A DNA stretch of 64,000 bases from Circinella umbellata (taxonomy: Eukaryota > Mucoromycota > Mucoromycetes > Mucorales > Lichtheimiaceae), in contig JAIWNF010000064.1 in NCBI GenBank assembly GCA_025093555.1, positions 186,001 through 250,000 on the forward strand, read 5' to 3'. Shown in pieces: positions 39,404 to 52,103 of this stretch. The stretch's first letter is position 1, and every line of letters begins with the position of its first letter. The position numbers and the translations under genes were made by a program. Below the pieces are notes generated by a model that was not told the DNA's origin, ran no database searches, and saw nothing but the letters and a program-made list of their open reading frames with translations.

Positions 39404-40391
39404 ATGATGCTTAAAGCATTTATTATCACCTTCCTATCCTTTGTTTTGTTTCAATTGGCCCAGGCGGCCTCGGTTACTATCTTAAGTCCGAAAACTAATG
39501 ATGAATTTAAAGCTGGCCAAACAGTCGAGATCAAGTGGTTGGTTTCTTTATAAAATAATAAAATAATTAATAAATAACAATAATAAGTATAAGTATAATA
39601 ATAATAATGATAATTATTATAGGAAACTTGCAGAAGATGCTTCAGTTGATAAAGTAATGATTGCTTTAGCTTCGGGTCCTGCTCAAGCTTTACTTATTGA
39701 TGAAGTCATTGAAAATTCTGTTGATGCAAAGAGTGGTATTTACAAGTGGAAAATTCCAGAGAATATCAAACCTAATCCCAAATAGTACGTTGAGTCATAT
39801 AGCTTTTCTTCTTATATAAAAGATAAAACTAAATATTATTATTGTAATCATTTTAGTGTTCTTGAAATGGGTCCTCATTCTGCTGATATTGGATTTGCTG
39901 GTAAATAAAATAAAGAAATACAAAGAAATAATAACAAATAAATAATTAAATATTAATAATAATATTAATACTTTCTTTAAATAAAAGGTTACTTTTCGAT
40001 TGTTAAGGGTACTCCTAATCAAAGTGGCAGTGCTTCAGCAAGTGCAAGTGCTAGTGCAAGCCATAAGAAACCTGTTCCTTCAGCCTCAGCTTCCAAATCT
40101 GCTAATCATCACGAAAAGGTTAAGCCCACTGCTACTCTTCCCTCTTCTGTTATTAAAGTTGTACCTACTCCTACACCTTCTTCTGGAGGAAAACATCATG
40201 AAAAACCTGTACGTGTCATGTGTGTTGCTTATCCCGATGAAGATGAAAAGATGACAACTACTTGTCGTCCAATGCCTGTTTCTAGCACCGTAAAGCCTAA
40301 AGTACACGGTACTCACAAAAGACAAGAAAAACCCAGTACTACTTCCCCTGTAGCAGCAATCACTCCCAAGCCCATTAAAAATGAACAATAA
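39404..40391 (+). CDS. Secreted Kre9/Knh1 N-terminal domain protein with Ser/Thr/Lys-rich tail
   Basis: Four exons join in frame to about 247 residues: 39404-39537, 39623-39784, 39857-39900 and 39988-40391. A signal peptide (MMLKAFIITFLSFVLFQLAQA) precedes a compact beta domain of about 100 residues. That domain starts ASVTILSPKTNDEFKAGQTVEIKW and contains SGIYKWKIPENI and HSADIGFAGYFSIVKG. This is the Kre9/Knh1 N-terminal-like domain of fungal Ser-Thr-rich surface proteins. The rest is an SASASASAS run and a His/Lys/Pro/Ser/Thr-rich tail likely to be O-mannosylated; no GPI signal is visible. Kre9/Knh proteins take part in beta-1,6-glucan assembly; the role of short members like this one is unclear. 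The first intron uses an unusual donor, GTTGGT, which is the only one that preserves the frame. Confidence 0.85.
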
Positions 40392-42046
40392 AATCGAATA
40401 ACAACGTTATATAATATAAATTATTATTATTATTATTTTTGAAACAACATACGAATGGATAAGAACAAAAACCCGATTGACGATTATAAACACTATATAA
40501 CGATGAACAATAATTATAACGGACAACGACGTATGGCGAATAGTAATAATAATATTTAATAATATAACAATGAATTATCCTGGTTTTTTTTTTCTTTTCT
40601 TTTAATTCTATAATCAAGCTGGTTCTTCTTTTTTTTTTTACTTTTTTATCTATCATTTAAAATGGTTTGTTTGTAATTTTAGTCCTCCCTCCTATTCTCC
40701 CTTACACAGACGCAGATCTCTTTTCTTTATTCATTTCAAAACCTTCTTTTTTTATATTCTACTTTTTCTATAAACGCGCCTTTTCCTCCAACAACAGGCA
40801 ATATCCTTTTTGTTTTTTTTTGTATTACTATAAAACAAAGTGACAACAATTAAAATTGATAAATTCTTGGCGTAGGTCTTTATCATCACATTAACTATTT
40901 TATTTTCACTTCTTGTGGAGAGGGGGGGGACCCTTGTTTAAGTATATTGTAAGTTATTGTATGTTTTTAAATACAGTATTCCATCACATGTATATTCTAC
41001 ATATATATTCTGCGTATCTTTATTATTATTATAATAAATATATGATTATTTATTAATAAAAAAGAAATAAGATGAGTCCATCTGGCTTAAATATCAAGAT
41101 GATATTTATATTAAATATAACGCCACGCACTAATCCTTTTTGCTTTATACTCATGTAACCCAAGTCCGTGTATGGTTAAAGCTTTTATATAAAAATCCGT
41201 TATCCTGGGTATATTCTACGTAAAAAAGAAAAAACGTGTTTTATATATAAATATATATATAAAACTTAGTATTCGAATGATAAATAATAAAAAGAACACG
41301 ACCGTTCATATATGTAAATATCTATTGTAATTAATTTAACAACGACGACCCATTCAGTAATATACTAAAAAAAACAGCACTTGTAAATCTTTCTTTGTAG
41401 TTTTAATAAGTAATAGACCATACTCTCTCTCTCTCTCTCTCTTGTATGATTTATACTTACTGTAAAATAAAGATCGGATCGGGGTAACCGGATTTCCCGA
41501 AAATGTGTCATTCCGGTTTTAATGGGGTTTTATTTATATTGGATTCTTTTTAAGCCAAGTCAATTTATATAAATATTATCATCTCATGAAGGACTCATTA
41601 TACATTAAAAGAGATCTACCAAAATAGAATGATGTCATATTACTTTTATTTTTTTTCTATCAGGAACCCGAATTACATTATTCATGAATCAAGAAATCTT
41701 TTAAAAAGAATGGGTAACACAAAAATCTATTATGCAAGAAGCACTCTACTTGATTCTTTGATAAACAACTACTAAAAGATTAACTAAGATTTGATTCATT
41801 TTAATTAGTTTACATGATTGAAACTTATTATTCTATGAAACAAAAATACTTTGCGGGGAATTTTTTTTTTGGGGGGGGAGGGTTGGGGGGTGTGGGTGGG
41901 TGGGTTTGGGTAAAAAAAAAAAAAAGCTAAAGTGTCTTTAGTAACGGAACGTGACGGTGTTGAGAAATAGCACGGCATATTTTATAACGCGTCCTTTTTA
42001 AACATATTATTCGTGTACCTCTTTCTTTCCTGTTTTTTGAAAGAAA
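40392..42046. other. Intergenic, 1.65 kb, no gene seen
   Basis: AT-rich, with a (CT)n run at 41424-41443 and a G-rich tract at 41871-41910. The stretch next to 42047 should contain the promoter of the metalloprotease gene. Confidence 0.5.
41871..41910 (+). promoter_or_regulatory. G-rich tract able to form a G-quadruplex
   Basis: At least five runs of three or more G occur in 40 bases with loops of 1-4 bases, including GGGTGGGTGGGTTTGGG at the end. The tract is followed directly by an A13 run. It lies about 135-175 bases before the metalloprotease start codon. Quadruplex potential follows from the pattern; a regulatory role is inference. Confidence 0.5.
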
Positions 42047-45000
42047 ATGGCTAATAATTTTGAAAAGATCTGTAATGTACCCACTGATTATGGAATCACA
42101 TTTACAAAATATAAAAGTAATAAAACGGGTTTAACTGTTGCACTTGCTGATATTGAAGGTAATATATATTTTTTTTATAACAAATTTTTTTATTCAACCT
42201 ATTTTATTTAACAATGTCATTTTTTTTTTCTAGCACCTCTTGTGAATGGATATTTTGCATTAGCTACAGAGAGTAAGTAAAATAAAAAAAGTATTCGTAT
42301 TGGTTTAAATAAAGTGATATAACAGTGAATTAATTTTTCTCTTAAGGTTTTGATGATTTTGGATGCCCACATACACTTGAACAGTAAGTTTTAAAAGTAA
42401 TAATATTAATAATAATAGATCTTCTTTTTTTAATATATCTCTTTTTATTTTTTCTACCTAGTCTTGTGTTTTTGGGTAGCGAACGATTTCCTTATAAAGT
42501 ATGTGTAATCATCAAATCTATATAAAAGTGAAGACAAGAAAATTCATATATATTTTATATAGGGTGTTTTAGATTCATTAGCAAATCGGGCAATAGCACA
42601 AGGTACAAATGCTTGGACGGATGTGGATCACACATGTTATAGTAAGTAGTCATATGAGGAAAGGGAGAGGTTGTAGATTGCACATGATGTATACTTATCT
42701 AGGTCACTTTTATAAGCCATTACGACGGCTGGTAGTGAAGGCTTTTTAAAATTACTTCCAATTTATGTGGATCATATTTTATATCCAACTTTAACTGACA
42801 GTGGATATTATACCGAAGTTCATCATATTAATGGAAAAGGCGAAGATGCAGGTATATATAATATATAATAATATATAGAATAAACGTATTAATTCATTCC
42901 TTTTTTTTCTTTTATTAGGAGTATGTGATTCAAAATAACAACATTATTTAAAGGACTGGGAGAAAAAAAGGGTTGAATGATCAATGATACTAATTTGTTA
43001 TTATTATTATAGGTTGTATACAGTGAAATGCAGGTAAGAGATAGAATTTATTTTACATCAAGATATTTAAAATACTAAAAACATTAAAAAAACATAGGGT
43101 TGTCAAAATTCTGGTGATGATAGAATACATCTTCATATGAGAAGAATTATGTTCCCAGAAGGATGTGGATATCGATCTGAAACAGGTGGATTAATGGAAC
43201 GATTACGTGAACTTTCTGTTGAAAAAAGTAAGTGAAAAGGGAAAAAGGAACGAGAAATGATGATATTAATATTAATTCTTTTCACAAAGTTCGTGGTTAT
43301 CACAGAGATTATTATCGACCTGATAATTTATGTTTAATTATTACTGGTACAGTGGATCATGAAAAAGTACTGAAATCACTGGAACCGGTAGAAGAAAATA
43401 TTATCAGTAAAGGACCTTTACCTCCATTACAACGACCATGGATTGAATCGGGTAATTTCCCTAGTTTGAAAGAAAATATAGTGGAAACTGTTTTATTTCC
43501 TGATGAAGATGAATCTATGGGTACTGTTTTGATTGCTTGGAATGGACCTATGTGTCATGTAAGTATTCTTTTTTAAAGATTTATTGTTATAAAAAGGATT
43601 CATTTTAACTTTTGTTATTATTAGGATTATCTTCAATTAAAAGCACTTGAAGTACTTGATGTCTATTTAACTGAATCCCCTGTTTCAGTTTTACAAAAAG
43701 AATTTGTTGAAGTTGAAGATCCACTTTGTACAGGTAAAATAATGATGATAATAATCTTTAATACTAATATCGATACTAATACTAAACATTATATATAAAT
43801 TAGATGTTGACTTTCATGCAACTGATCATTTAAAGACAACAATCATGTTAACTGCATCTAATGTTCCTATGGAGGAAATGGAAGGATTACCTGAACGTTT
43901 TTTTAATACATTCCAGCGTCTTATAGAAGAAAAAGAGATTGATATGGATAGAATGAAGAATGTCATTGAAAAAGAAATGCTTAAAGTAAGTAAATTATGA
44001 AAACAAAATAATAATAATAATAATAACCTAATAACTTGATATATTTCTATTTATAGTTATTAGATGGTATAGAAACGGATGCTCATGATACAGCTGCTGC
44101 TATTTGTATTTCAGGTACATATATTCTATTATTAACAAGAATGATTATTTATACTAAATTAAATTATAATATAGATTTTCTTTATGGAAAACAAGATGGT
44201 CATGATCTTAAAGAATCTGTCAAAGATCAAGAATATTTAAATATTTTAGCAAAATATCAAATTTCAGATTGGCTCGAAGTATTAAAAAAGTAATTTTTCT
44301 TTCTTTCTTAGTGGTAAAGAATTATATATGTGAACCAATTTTATTTATCAATTTTATTTTATTCTAGATGGTATCTTGATGCTCCTCATGTTATTCTTTT
44401 TGGTAAACCCTCTGCTCAATTTGCTGAACAATTATCAAATGAAGAAAAACAACGTATTGAAAAACAACGTAATGATCTCGGTGAAACAAAATTACAAGAA
44501 CTTCAAATTAAACTTGAAGAAGCGATGGCCAAAAATGATGTTGAATTACCCAATGATATTCTTGAAAATTTTACTATTCCTCCAGTATCTTCTATTAACT
44601 TTATTAATGTTTTAACTGCAAGAAATAATGGTATTGAAATGTAAGCTTTTTTTTTTATTTCGATAACCCCACCAACATATTAACATATTAACATATTTTT
44701 ATAGCAATAATAAAATTCAAGAATATATTAATAAGGATAATGGTATTAAGATACCATTATTTATTCAATTTGATCGTATGTATCTTGAACTAAAGAAGTA
44801 CAAAAAAAAGATGGATCATGTTAACTAATATTGATATATAAAATAGATGTTCAATCTCGTTTTGTTAAAATATCAGCTCACATTAATACAAATTCTGTAC
44901 CCTCTGATCTTTTACCTTATACAAGATTATTACTTAAAGCTATCTTTTCATTACCTATTGAAACAACTAATGGAGAAATCATTTCATATGAAGATGTTGT

Positions 45001-46646
45001 GAAAGGTCTCAGTGAAGATACTGTAGAATATGAATCTGGTTTAGGTACTACTAGCGGATTCCGTGAATTATTGGTATTTACTTTTAAAACAGAAGAATCC
45101 AAGTATCAAAAGGGTATTCAATGGTTACAAGATATTTTATGGAATACACAATTTACACCTGAAAGGTAGAGAAAAAAGAAAGTTATTATTTAAAATGTAT
45201 TACTAAAATATTATATTATATGATTTATAGATTAAAGATTGTAGCCTATCAAATTTTGAATGATATTCCTCAAGCTAAAAGAGATGGCCATAGTGTATGT
45301 TATTTACTTCTATATCATTTTATATATAATTATTAATAGTATTATTAAACAATAGATGACCAATGCAGCAATGCGTGCACTTCAATATGATTCTACAAAG
45401 TCAGCTAATGCTGCACGTAATGTATTATTCCAAGCCAATTTCTTACAAGATGTTTTACAAAAACTTGACACTGATCCTGATTCAGTTATTCGTGATTTGA
45501 CTATTTATCGTGAAGCATGTAATGTATTTTTTTTTCTTTATTTCTTTATTTTTTTTTTCATTCTATAAACATATATAATTAAATAATCTTGATTAAAATT
45601 ATTATTAGTATGTCATCCTGATAATATGAGAATTCATGTCACTGGAAATATTTTAAAATTAAATAAACCTCGAACTGCTTTTGAATCTATTTGTTCACGT
45701 ATGAATCATTCAAGTCAAGAATTAACACCTGTTACATTAGCACAAGATGTTCTCAGTCCTTCTGGAAAAGAACCGGGTCAAATTGTAAGTATCATTCTAT
45801 ATTGAAAATAAAACATAAATACTTATAAGAATAATTTTATATTAGGGAGCTATCGTAAGTTTACCATCCATTGAAAATTCATTCTCTTTACAATCAGTAA
45901 AAGGACCCAAGAATTTTGAAGATCCAGATATTCCTGCATTATTGGTGATGGCAGAATTATTAGACACAATGGAAGGCATCTTTTGGAAATTTATTCGTGG
46001 TCAAGGACTTGCGTATTCTTGTTTCTTAAGTACAGATGTTGAAGCTTCTCTTATTAATTTTACTATTTATCAATCACCTGATGCATTTAAAGCATTTGCT
46101 CAAGCTAAGCTTGTTATTGATCAATTAGCAAATAATGAGGTATATTTAAGGGAAGGGTGAGAGACGGGGGAGGGGAGGGGAGGGGAGGAAAGAAAATGTA
46201 TACATACTTACTATGAATTATTTATTATTTTTAGATGGAAATTGAACCCTCTGCAGTAGATGGTGCTAAGAGTGCTGTCATTTATAGTTTGGTAGCAAGA
46301 GAAAATACAATGGATCGTGCAGCATTACAATCATTTGTAAATCAAGTTTTAAAACAAGTTCCTGCTACTTATAATCGTACTTTACTTTCTGCTATTCAGG
46401 TAAAAAAAAAACCTTTTTTCTGGAACGAAAAAAAAAGAAGAAGATTTTAATAACTCTTGAATATAGATGACAACTATGAAAGAATTACAACACGTTTTAA
46501 AGAAATATTTTGTTAACATGTTTACACCCGGAAAATGTAATATTATGGTTGTAAGTGCACCAAGTAAAACAGATGAAATCAAGGATGGATTTGGTTCTCT
46601 CGGATTTAATCTTGATACAATGACTCTTAATGATTTTTCTATATAA
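42047..46646 (+). CDS. M16-family zinc metalloprotease (Sdd3/YOL098C-like)
   Basis: About 23 exons join in frame to 1009 residues; the larger ones are 42717-42851, 43290-43558, 44368-44640, 44847-45165 and 45846-46139. The inverted zinc motif HxxEH is HTLEH at residues 59-63, followed by LVFLGSERFPYKG. The third metal ligand is the Glu of GVVYSEMQ near residue 152. The wording GYRSETGGLMERLREL and YHRDYYRPDNLCLIITG is typical of the M16C-like group that includes yeast YOL098C (1037 residues). No clear mitochondrial presequence is present at MANNFEK, so a cytosolic location is likely. It probably degrades peptides. To keep the frame before GVVYSEMQ, a 2-base exon (GA, 42919-42920) between two introns (42852-42918, 42921-43012) must be assumed. 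The acceptor of exon 42717 is TATAAG. Convergent with the dynein light chain gene. Confidence 0.88.
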
Positions 46647-46878
46647 TCTTCTCTCTCCCCACCCACCCCTTAATAACACTGTAGTAAAAAGAAAAACACA
46701 TTGTATACTTTTTTGTAGTAGCTTTTGTTTTTGTCAGATTATATATTTGAAAAAAAAAAAAAGAAACGATAATAATTATCAAAGTAATATTGAGATTGAT
46801 GTTCTTCTTGTTGATGGTAGTGATGATGTTGTTGTTGGGGATATATTGTTGTTGTATATAAGATAATAATAATAATAA

Positions 46879-47557
46879 TTATACACTCAAACCAAAAGCA
46901 TTAATAACTGCATATACTGATTTACTTTCGTATCTATAACTAGCACTACCTTTTATATTCATTAATATCAATATCTTATTTCAATTTAAACATGAAAGAA
47001 AAGAAAAACTTTACCATCATTATTATTATCCCAATATACTGAACTTCCAGCATAAAAACCGGCACCTGTTCTCTGCATTATCACACACGTAACTAAAATA
47101 AAGAAAACCCAGTTAAGTAATATAATAATAATAATAATAATAATAAATACACTTATAACCTACCAACATATTTATAAGTCTTATTCTTTGCTCTTAATCT
47201 TTTTAAACAGCTGTCAATGATGGTTTTTGTCCATTGTGGAACTTTACCATGAGTATACTCAGCATCTTGAATGGTTGATTCAGTAACCTATCAATATTAT
47301 TACAGTTATTAACAAGTATTCATGAGTTTTATTTTGCGTTTTAATACAGATTAAACAATAAATTATTTACTTCTTTAATGATGGCAGTTGCTTCGTCTGA
47401 ATTGAACTTATTAGATTTTTCCTGTGTCTTTTTTTTTTAAAAAAAAGAAAAGTTGGTTAATATAATCTTTATTATTATATCAATATATAATGTCATATAT
47501 TTATATTTGTATACATACTTCAGTTGAAACGGGAGTATTTTCTTTAGCTACTTCCAT
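46879..47557 (-). CDS. Dynein light chain, Tctex-1 (DYNLT) family
   Basis: Five exons read leftward (47519-47557, 47371-47421, 47164-47287, 47015-47092, 46879-46949) join in frame to 120 residues starting MEVAKENTPVSTE. The C-terminal half matches the Tctex-1 fold closely: KYVVTCVIMQRTGAGFYAGS, VYWDNNNDGSASYRYESKSV and the terminal AFGLSV. Human DYNLT1 ends almost identically with AFGLSI. Tctex-1 is a homodimeric light chain on the intermediate chain of cytoplasmic dynein and serves cargo binding and motor assembly. Length is normal (about 113-120). None of the exons is long enough to stand out as an ORF, so the gene is easily missed. Its 3' end is 232 bases from the convergent protease gene; its upstream region runs into duplicated repeat sequence from about 47650. 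Confidence 0.92.
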
Positions 47558-47654
47558 GGTCTTAATTAATGAATGTGTTTGTGAAATAAAATAAAAAGAA
47601 GGAGTATTAACAATTTTGGTGTTACCAATAAGGAGAGTGGTGCTATAAAATTAT

Positions 47655-48120
47655 CAAAGCACTGTAAACGGCCAATAAAAAATATTAGCTGGCTTATTAG
47701 TAACTCATGGGTTGCAAAAAAAAACATATTACATACATAATGAAGCCAGTAGTAGCACTGCCTCCTGTAATGAGTATTATAAGGCACTGGGAAACGTTTC
47801 TATTTATAATCAAATTTATTATCATGCTATTTAAATTGATACTTATCTTTTAATATTCTAAAATACAGTTGTAAGTTTTTAATTTTTGAAGAAAAAAAAT
47901 TATGGAATTTGACAGTCTTAATATTGCAAAAGATTCGAAATAAAATAAAGGTATTAGATCGTTTCTCACTATAGGGGGTATATTATAGTTTAGAATTTAA
48001 TGTGATGATAGTAGATACTACATATGAGTAGAATAATGGAAATTTATGTTTATGATTTTCACTGAACTGATAATAATTATAATATTGTTGATAGGATTAT
48101 ATGTTAAAAAATTGGTTTTT
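47655..48120. repeat. Diverged duplication, copy A
   Basis: Blocks of this segment recur in the same order at 49018-49815. They are GGCCAATAAAAAATATTAGC at 47669; a block reading GTAGTAGCACTGCC near 47750; TATATTATAGTTTAGAATTT near 47980; and TTTCACTGAACTGATAATAA near 48060. Both copies differ by substitutions and by intervening insertions, so this is an old segmental or transposon-derived duplication. No coding sequence. Confidence 0.7.
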
Positions 48121-48879
48121 ATTTAATCTAGCGTCTGTGGAGACATATTGAATGAGACGGAGCAAAAAGAATTTAGAAAATGAAAACCCCTACTGAGAGA
48201 TAGGGAAAATGTCATGGAGAAGATGGAGTACTACTGTAATGTTGGTGTAAGACGCTTATATATTGGAAAGACCTCTGGACTGATCACTCTCATAGAGATT
48301 ATATTTTACAGTGCAAGGATAAAATATAAACGTCAACTACTCCTATCATGTCTTATTTAAGTGGTAGGTCCTTGGAATGTAAACTATCAGTATTAACTTT
48401 TAAAAAAAATCATGAAAATGATAATAATAACAAATGATTAACTCATAAGTCCAGCTTTTTTTTCTTAAACTTTTCCCAAGCACGATGAGATGATTTTTTC
48501 CTTGTTTACTTTATACATATATACTATTATAGTATCAAAGTTAGTTTGAAAATGAATATTATCTTCTATTATATATGATCTATAAACACAATAACACTGT
48601 GATATAAATAAGAAGTTTTTAGATGGAAGAAAATAAGTGAAAAGGAACAAAGAAGTCTTGTAAGAATCTACCAGATTTCTTTATTATCAAAAAGATTATT
48701 ATAAAATTAAATGAGTACTACATATTTCTAGTTTACAATTGGAATATTTATATGTTTCTTATCCATACCATTATTATAATCTATGGTAAGTTGTTAGGGT
48801 TACATATGTAGTATTTATTATATCATACATGTATTATTTCAAGTGTGCTTGTTGTATAATAATTAATTATTATTTGTTC

Positions 48880-48949
48880 AGTAATGTACAGTAACGACGA
48901 CGTAGGGAGTCGTCTACAACATTACACGATATAGGGGACCTTGGCTGTG
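48880..48949. repeat. MITE-like repeat ending GGGGACCTTGGCTG, copy 1
   Basis: About 70 bases around a short palindrome (GACGACGTAGGGAGTCGTC) and ending ATAGGGGACCTTGGCTGT. It matches, inverted and with a few mismatches, the element at 60954-61044. The left terminal repeat is missing here. Confidence 0.7.
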
Positions 48950-49017
48950 GATCAATTCTTTCTTTATTTAAAATCGAAACATATTACTGTAACGGTATAA
49001 CTACTCAAAAAAAATTA

Positions 49018-49815
49018 GACTGGACAGCCAATAAAAAAATTAGCTGGCTTATTGGTTTTGGTAACTCATTGGCTGCCTAATATGGATCAGTTGCTTTTTT
49101 TTGGAAAATTTATAAAAATACTAAAAAATAATACTGGGCCCCGCAGGGCCGCTAAAAATAATGCGCATAATACATAACATAATGAATCCCCAGTAGTAGC
49201 ACTGCCTGCTGTAATAAGTATTATACGTAAGGCACTAAAAGGGATATATTATAGTTTAGAATTAAATGCGATGATAATGGAAACATGGGATCAAATCGTA
49301 TCTCGATGATCACCTGTAATAAAAATGTTTTTTTTTTTTCATCCAGATTGAACGTAAGTTGCTAAACAATAATCAATGAAAAATTATTTAATTTTTCATC
49401 CACAGTCTTGGCAAGGTCCTGAAGTTTAAAGTGTTTTATATTCAGTTGAGCCAAAATGTTCTTTCAATATGATAGCCTGTAATTATAGGTAGCGGTTGCT
49501 ATATCATCCAATTGCAGCATTTGGATAAAGTAATCAAAATAACTAAAGTGCCAGTCTATTATGCTGATAATGTTTTATAGATGGATATTGGATAACAGTT
49601 CTAATATATTATATATATTGCTCTTGCTATGTATTAATTTTTATTTAATACTACAATACTTTTGTATAACTTATGAATATAGGAGAATGGTAGAAATTTA
49701 TGCTGGTGGTTTTTCACTGAACTAATAATAATAATAATATTGTTGATGGGATAATAGCAATAATTATTCTTAAAATGGCTAAGATAGGATTATGTTAAAT
49801 TGTCGGTTTTCCGAA
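49018..49815. repeat. Diverged duplication, copy B
   Basis: Second copy of the blocks at 47655-48120, spread out by extra sequence (about 49275-49680). It begins with a small palindromic unit CAGCCAAT...ATTGGCTG (49025-49076). It also contains a GC-rich patch GGGCCCCGCAGGGCC (49137-49151), unusual for this AT-rich region. No gene seen between here and 50254. Confidence 0.65.
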
Positions 49816-50254
49816 ACAACTTCCACATTATCATCTCACTTTAATTTATTTTTAATCAAACAAAGACGTTGACTCAGATAATATCACTACTATGAATACA
49901 CTAATCCAACTCATAACTACCGGCCTTCACTATCAACACATATATTACTATGGTGGTCTCAACTAATTATAATTGATACCATCACCTTGAATTTATCCAC
50001 AGTTGTTAAGCCCATCAGATCCACTAGCTTGATTATTGTCATTTAATATCCAATCGTGTGTCCATGAAACACCATGTTACTTCAACTTTCTATTTTGCAT
50101 CACATCTATATAAATTAAGTAATAAAAGCTACTTTAAAGCAGATGAGAATCTATCATGACTTTATACTATTTTTCATAGATTGAAGTGCGTCATCCGTTA
50201 TATGATTCCATCATTTATCTTTGAATATTTATATAATTACTAACCGATGCCTTT

Positions 50255-50521
50255 TGATGTACGTTGACTTTATAACTGTAAAACTATTGGCTATTTATTT
50301 ATATAATTGTTAATAAAGAGATAAACTATAATGAATAAAATAAGGGTAAAACTTACTATTCTCGTAGATAAAAATAAAGTGAAGAAAAGAAAAGAAAAAG
50401 TGGGATGAGAGGAGTCAAAGTACAAGATTAAATAATACAACGAAGTTACACATATGAGAAAATTTAAAATCTAGGAGAAAACGCAATAATTGATTTTTAC
50501 GAAAGTTTCACCGCCACATCA
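50255..50521 (-). repeat. 3' LTR of the Ty3/gypsy element
   Basis: 267 bp bounded by TGATGT/ACATCA inverted ends; identical to the copy at 55753-56019 as far as I can read. Confidence 0.95.
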
Positions 50522-50559
50522 TTCTCCCCTCTAAACCTTAGACATATCTTGGATGTTAT

Positions 50560-52103
50560 TTATCTACGTTCATGATATGCTCTCATTTGAGCTTCGTTCA
50601 TTCTTCTTTTTAGTCGTTTGCCATTCGGTCCAACAAGAATATACGTTCTGTTGCCAAAAGCAACCATAACTTGATATATTTTATCACGATATTTACTGCC
50701 TAATTTCCCTTTTCGTGATTGATTTACAAGTAATACTTTTGATCCAACTGGAAACTTCGGTTTGACGAAGACATTCGGTTTTGACTTTTGATCACCACTA
50801 TCTTGATCCTTTATGTTACGATCCATTAGGTAATAAGCTCTTTCCATTGCTAATTTCTCTCCTACTTGTTGAAGGATATCCTGTTGATACTGTTTCGGCG
50901 CCAAACCATAAAGAAGTTCATACGGCGATATTCCGAGTCTTGCATGCACCTTGGTCCTATATGCATATAACACTGTTGACAAATGTTCGTCCCATCCTTG
51001 TGGATCCTTGTAAGCTAACTTGCGTAATCCATTTGTTATTGTACCATTTATATGTTCCACTTTACTATTAGATTTCGGATAATATGGCGTAGAATAATGA
51101 TGTTTTGTATTGACCATATCAAAAAATGTTTTTATTATTGCATTATCAAAATGAGATCCATTATCGGTGAGTATTTCTTCTGGTGGTCCGAAGGAACAAA
51201 AGATTTCTTCATATATGAATCGTGCCGCTTCAACCGCGTTATTTGTTTTTAAGGCTCTTGCTACCGGCCATCTTGTATAGTATTCAATCGCTACAATCAT
51301 ATATGCATTTCCCTTTCTACTACGCACGTTAAAAGGACCTACAAAGTCTATAACAAAACGTTGAAACAGCCTATCCACCTTCACTTCTATAATTGGTTGA
51401 GTTTTGTTTGGCATCGAGCTGAAAATCTGACATTCATGGCATCCTCTAACGTGATTCCTGACGTCTTGGTAAGCACTGGGCCACCAATAGCTTGAAAATA
51501 ATCTTGCCCAAGAGGCATCTTGTCCGAAATGTCCATGTCCTTCATGAATTTCCGTTAATAATTGTGGTCTTTCTTCGATATAAGGAATTTTTACCATTCT
51601 GTCTCCCAGAATTCTATATAAATGGTTATTCGCTAATTTGTATCTTCTTGACTTGTTCTTGATTTCTTTCTTGACATCTTGATCTCCCTTGAGTAAATAA
51701 ATAAAAATTTCATTTAAATATTCTTCGTAGACCCTTCCTTGGCCTTGACTTGAGATAAACCACGCTGGGTATAAACCATCAAAAATTTCTTCTTCGTCTT
51801 CTTGATTAAATTCATTTTTCGGTGGGTATCTTGACATAAAATCGGCACCTATATTCTGCTTTCCGGGGATATGATGTATCTTGAATTGATACTCTTGAAC
51901 AGCCATAATCCATCTTTGTAACCGCTGACTTGGGTCTGTTTTACATAACAGGTATCTTACTGCAGTGTTGTCAGTGTGCAGATCGAATGTCTTGTCCAAT
52001 AAATATTTTCTTAATTTCTTTATTGAATATATTACAGCCAAAAGCTCCTTTTCAACCGTTGGATACGCCAATTCGGCAGGTTGAAGTTTTCTTAATAAGA
52101 ACC
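50560..52103 (-). CDS. Retrotransposon pol, distal part: end of RNase H and integrase
   Basis: The open frame reads leftward from about 52103 to a stop at 50560, roughly 500 codons. It starts with the end of an RNase H domain (VEKELLAVIYSIKKLRKYL, LHTDNTAVRYLL). It continues with the integrase HHCC zinc region (HEGHGHFGQ...CHECQ). The catalytic core has Asp in VIDFVGPF, Asp in LTDNGSHF and Glu in SKVEHINGT, the D,D-35-E triad. It ends with a GPY/F-like module (KYRDKIYQVMVAFGNRTYIL). It has no start codon of its own and lies in the frame -1 relative to the upstream Gag-Pol ORF, so it is expected to be expressed only as part of a polyprotein. Confidence 0.9.

Noticed and set aside
40086..40388. 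Reverse-strand ORF of 100 codons
   Set aside because: It is antisense to the last exon of the Kre9-like gene.
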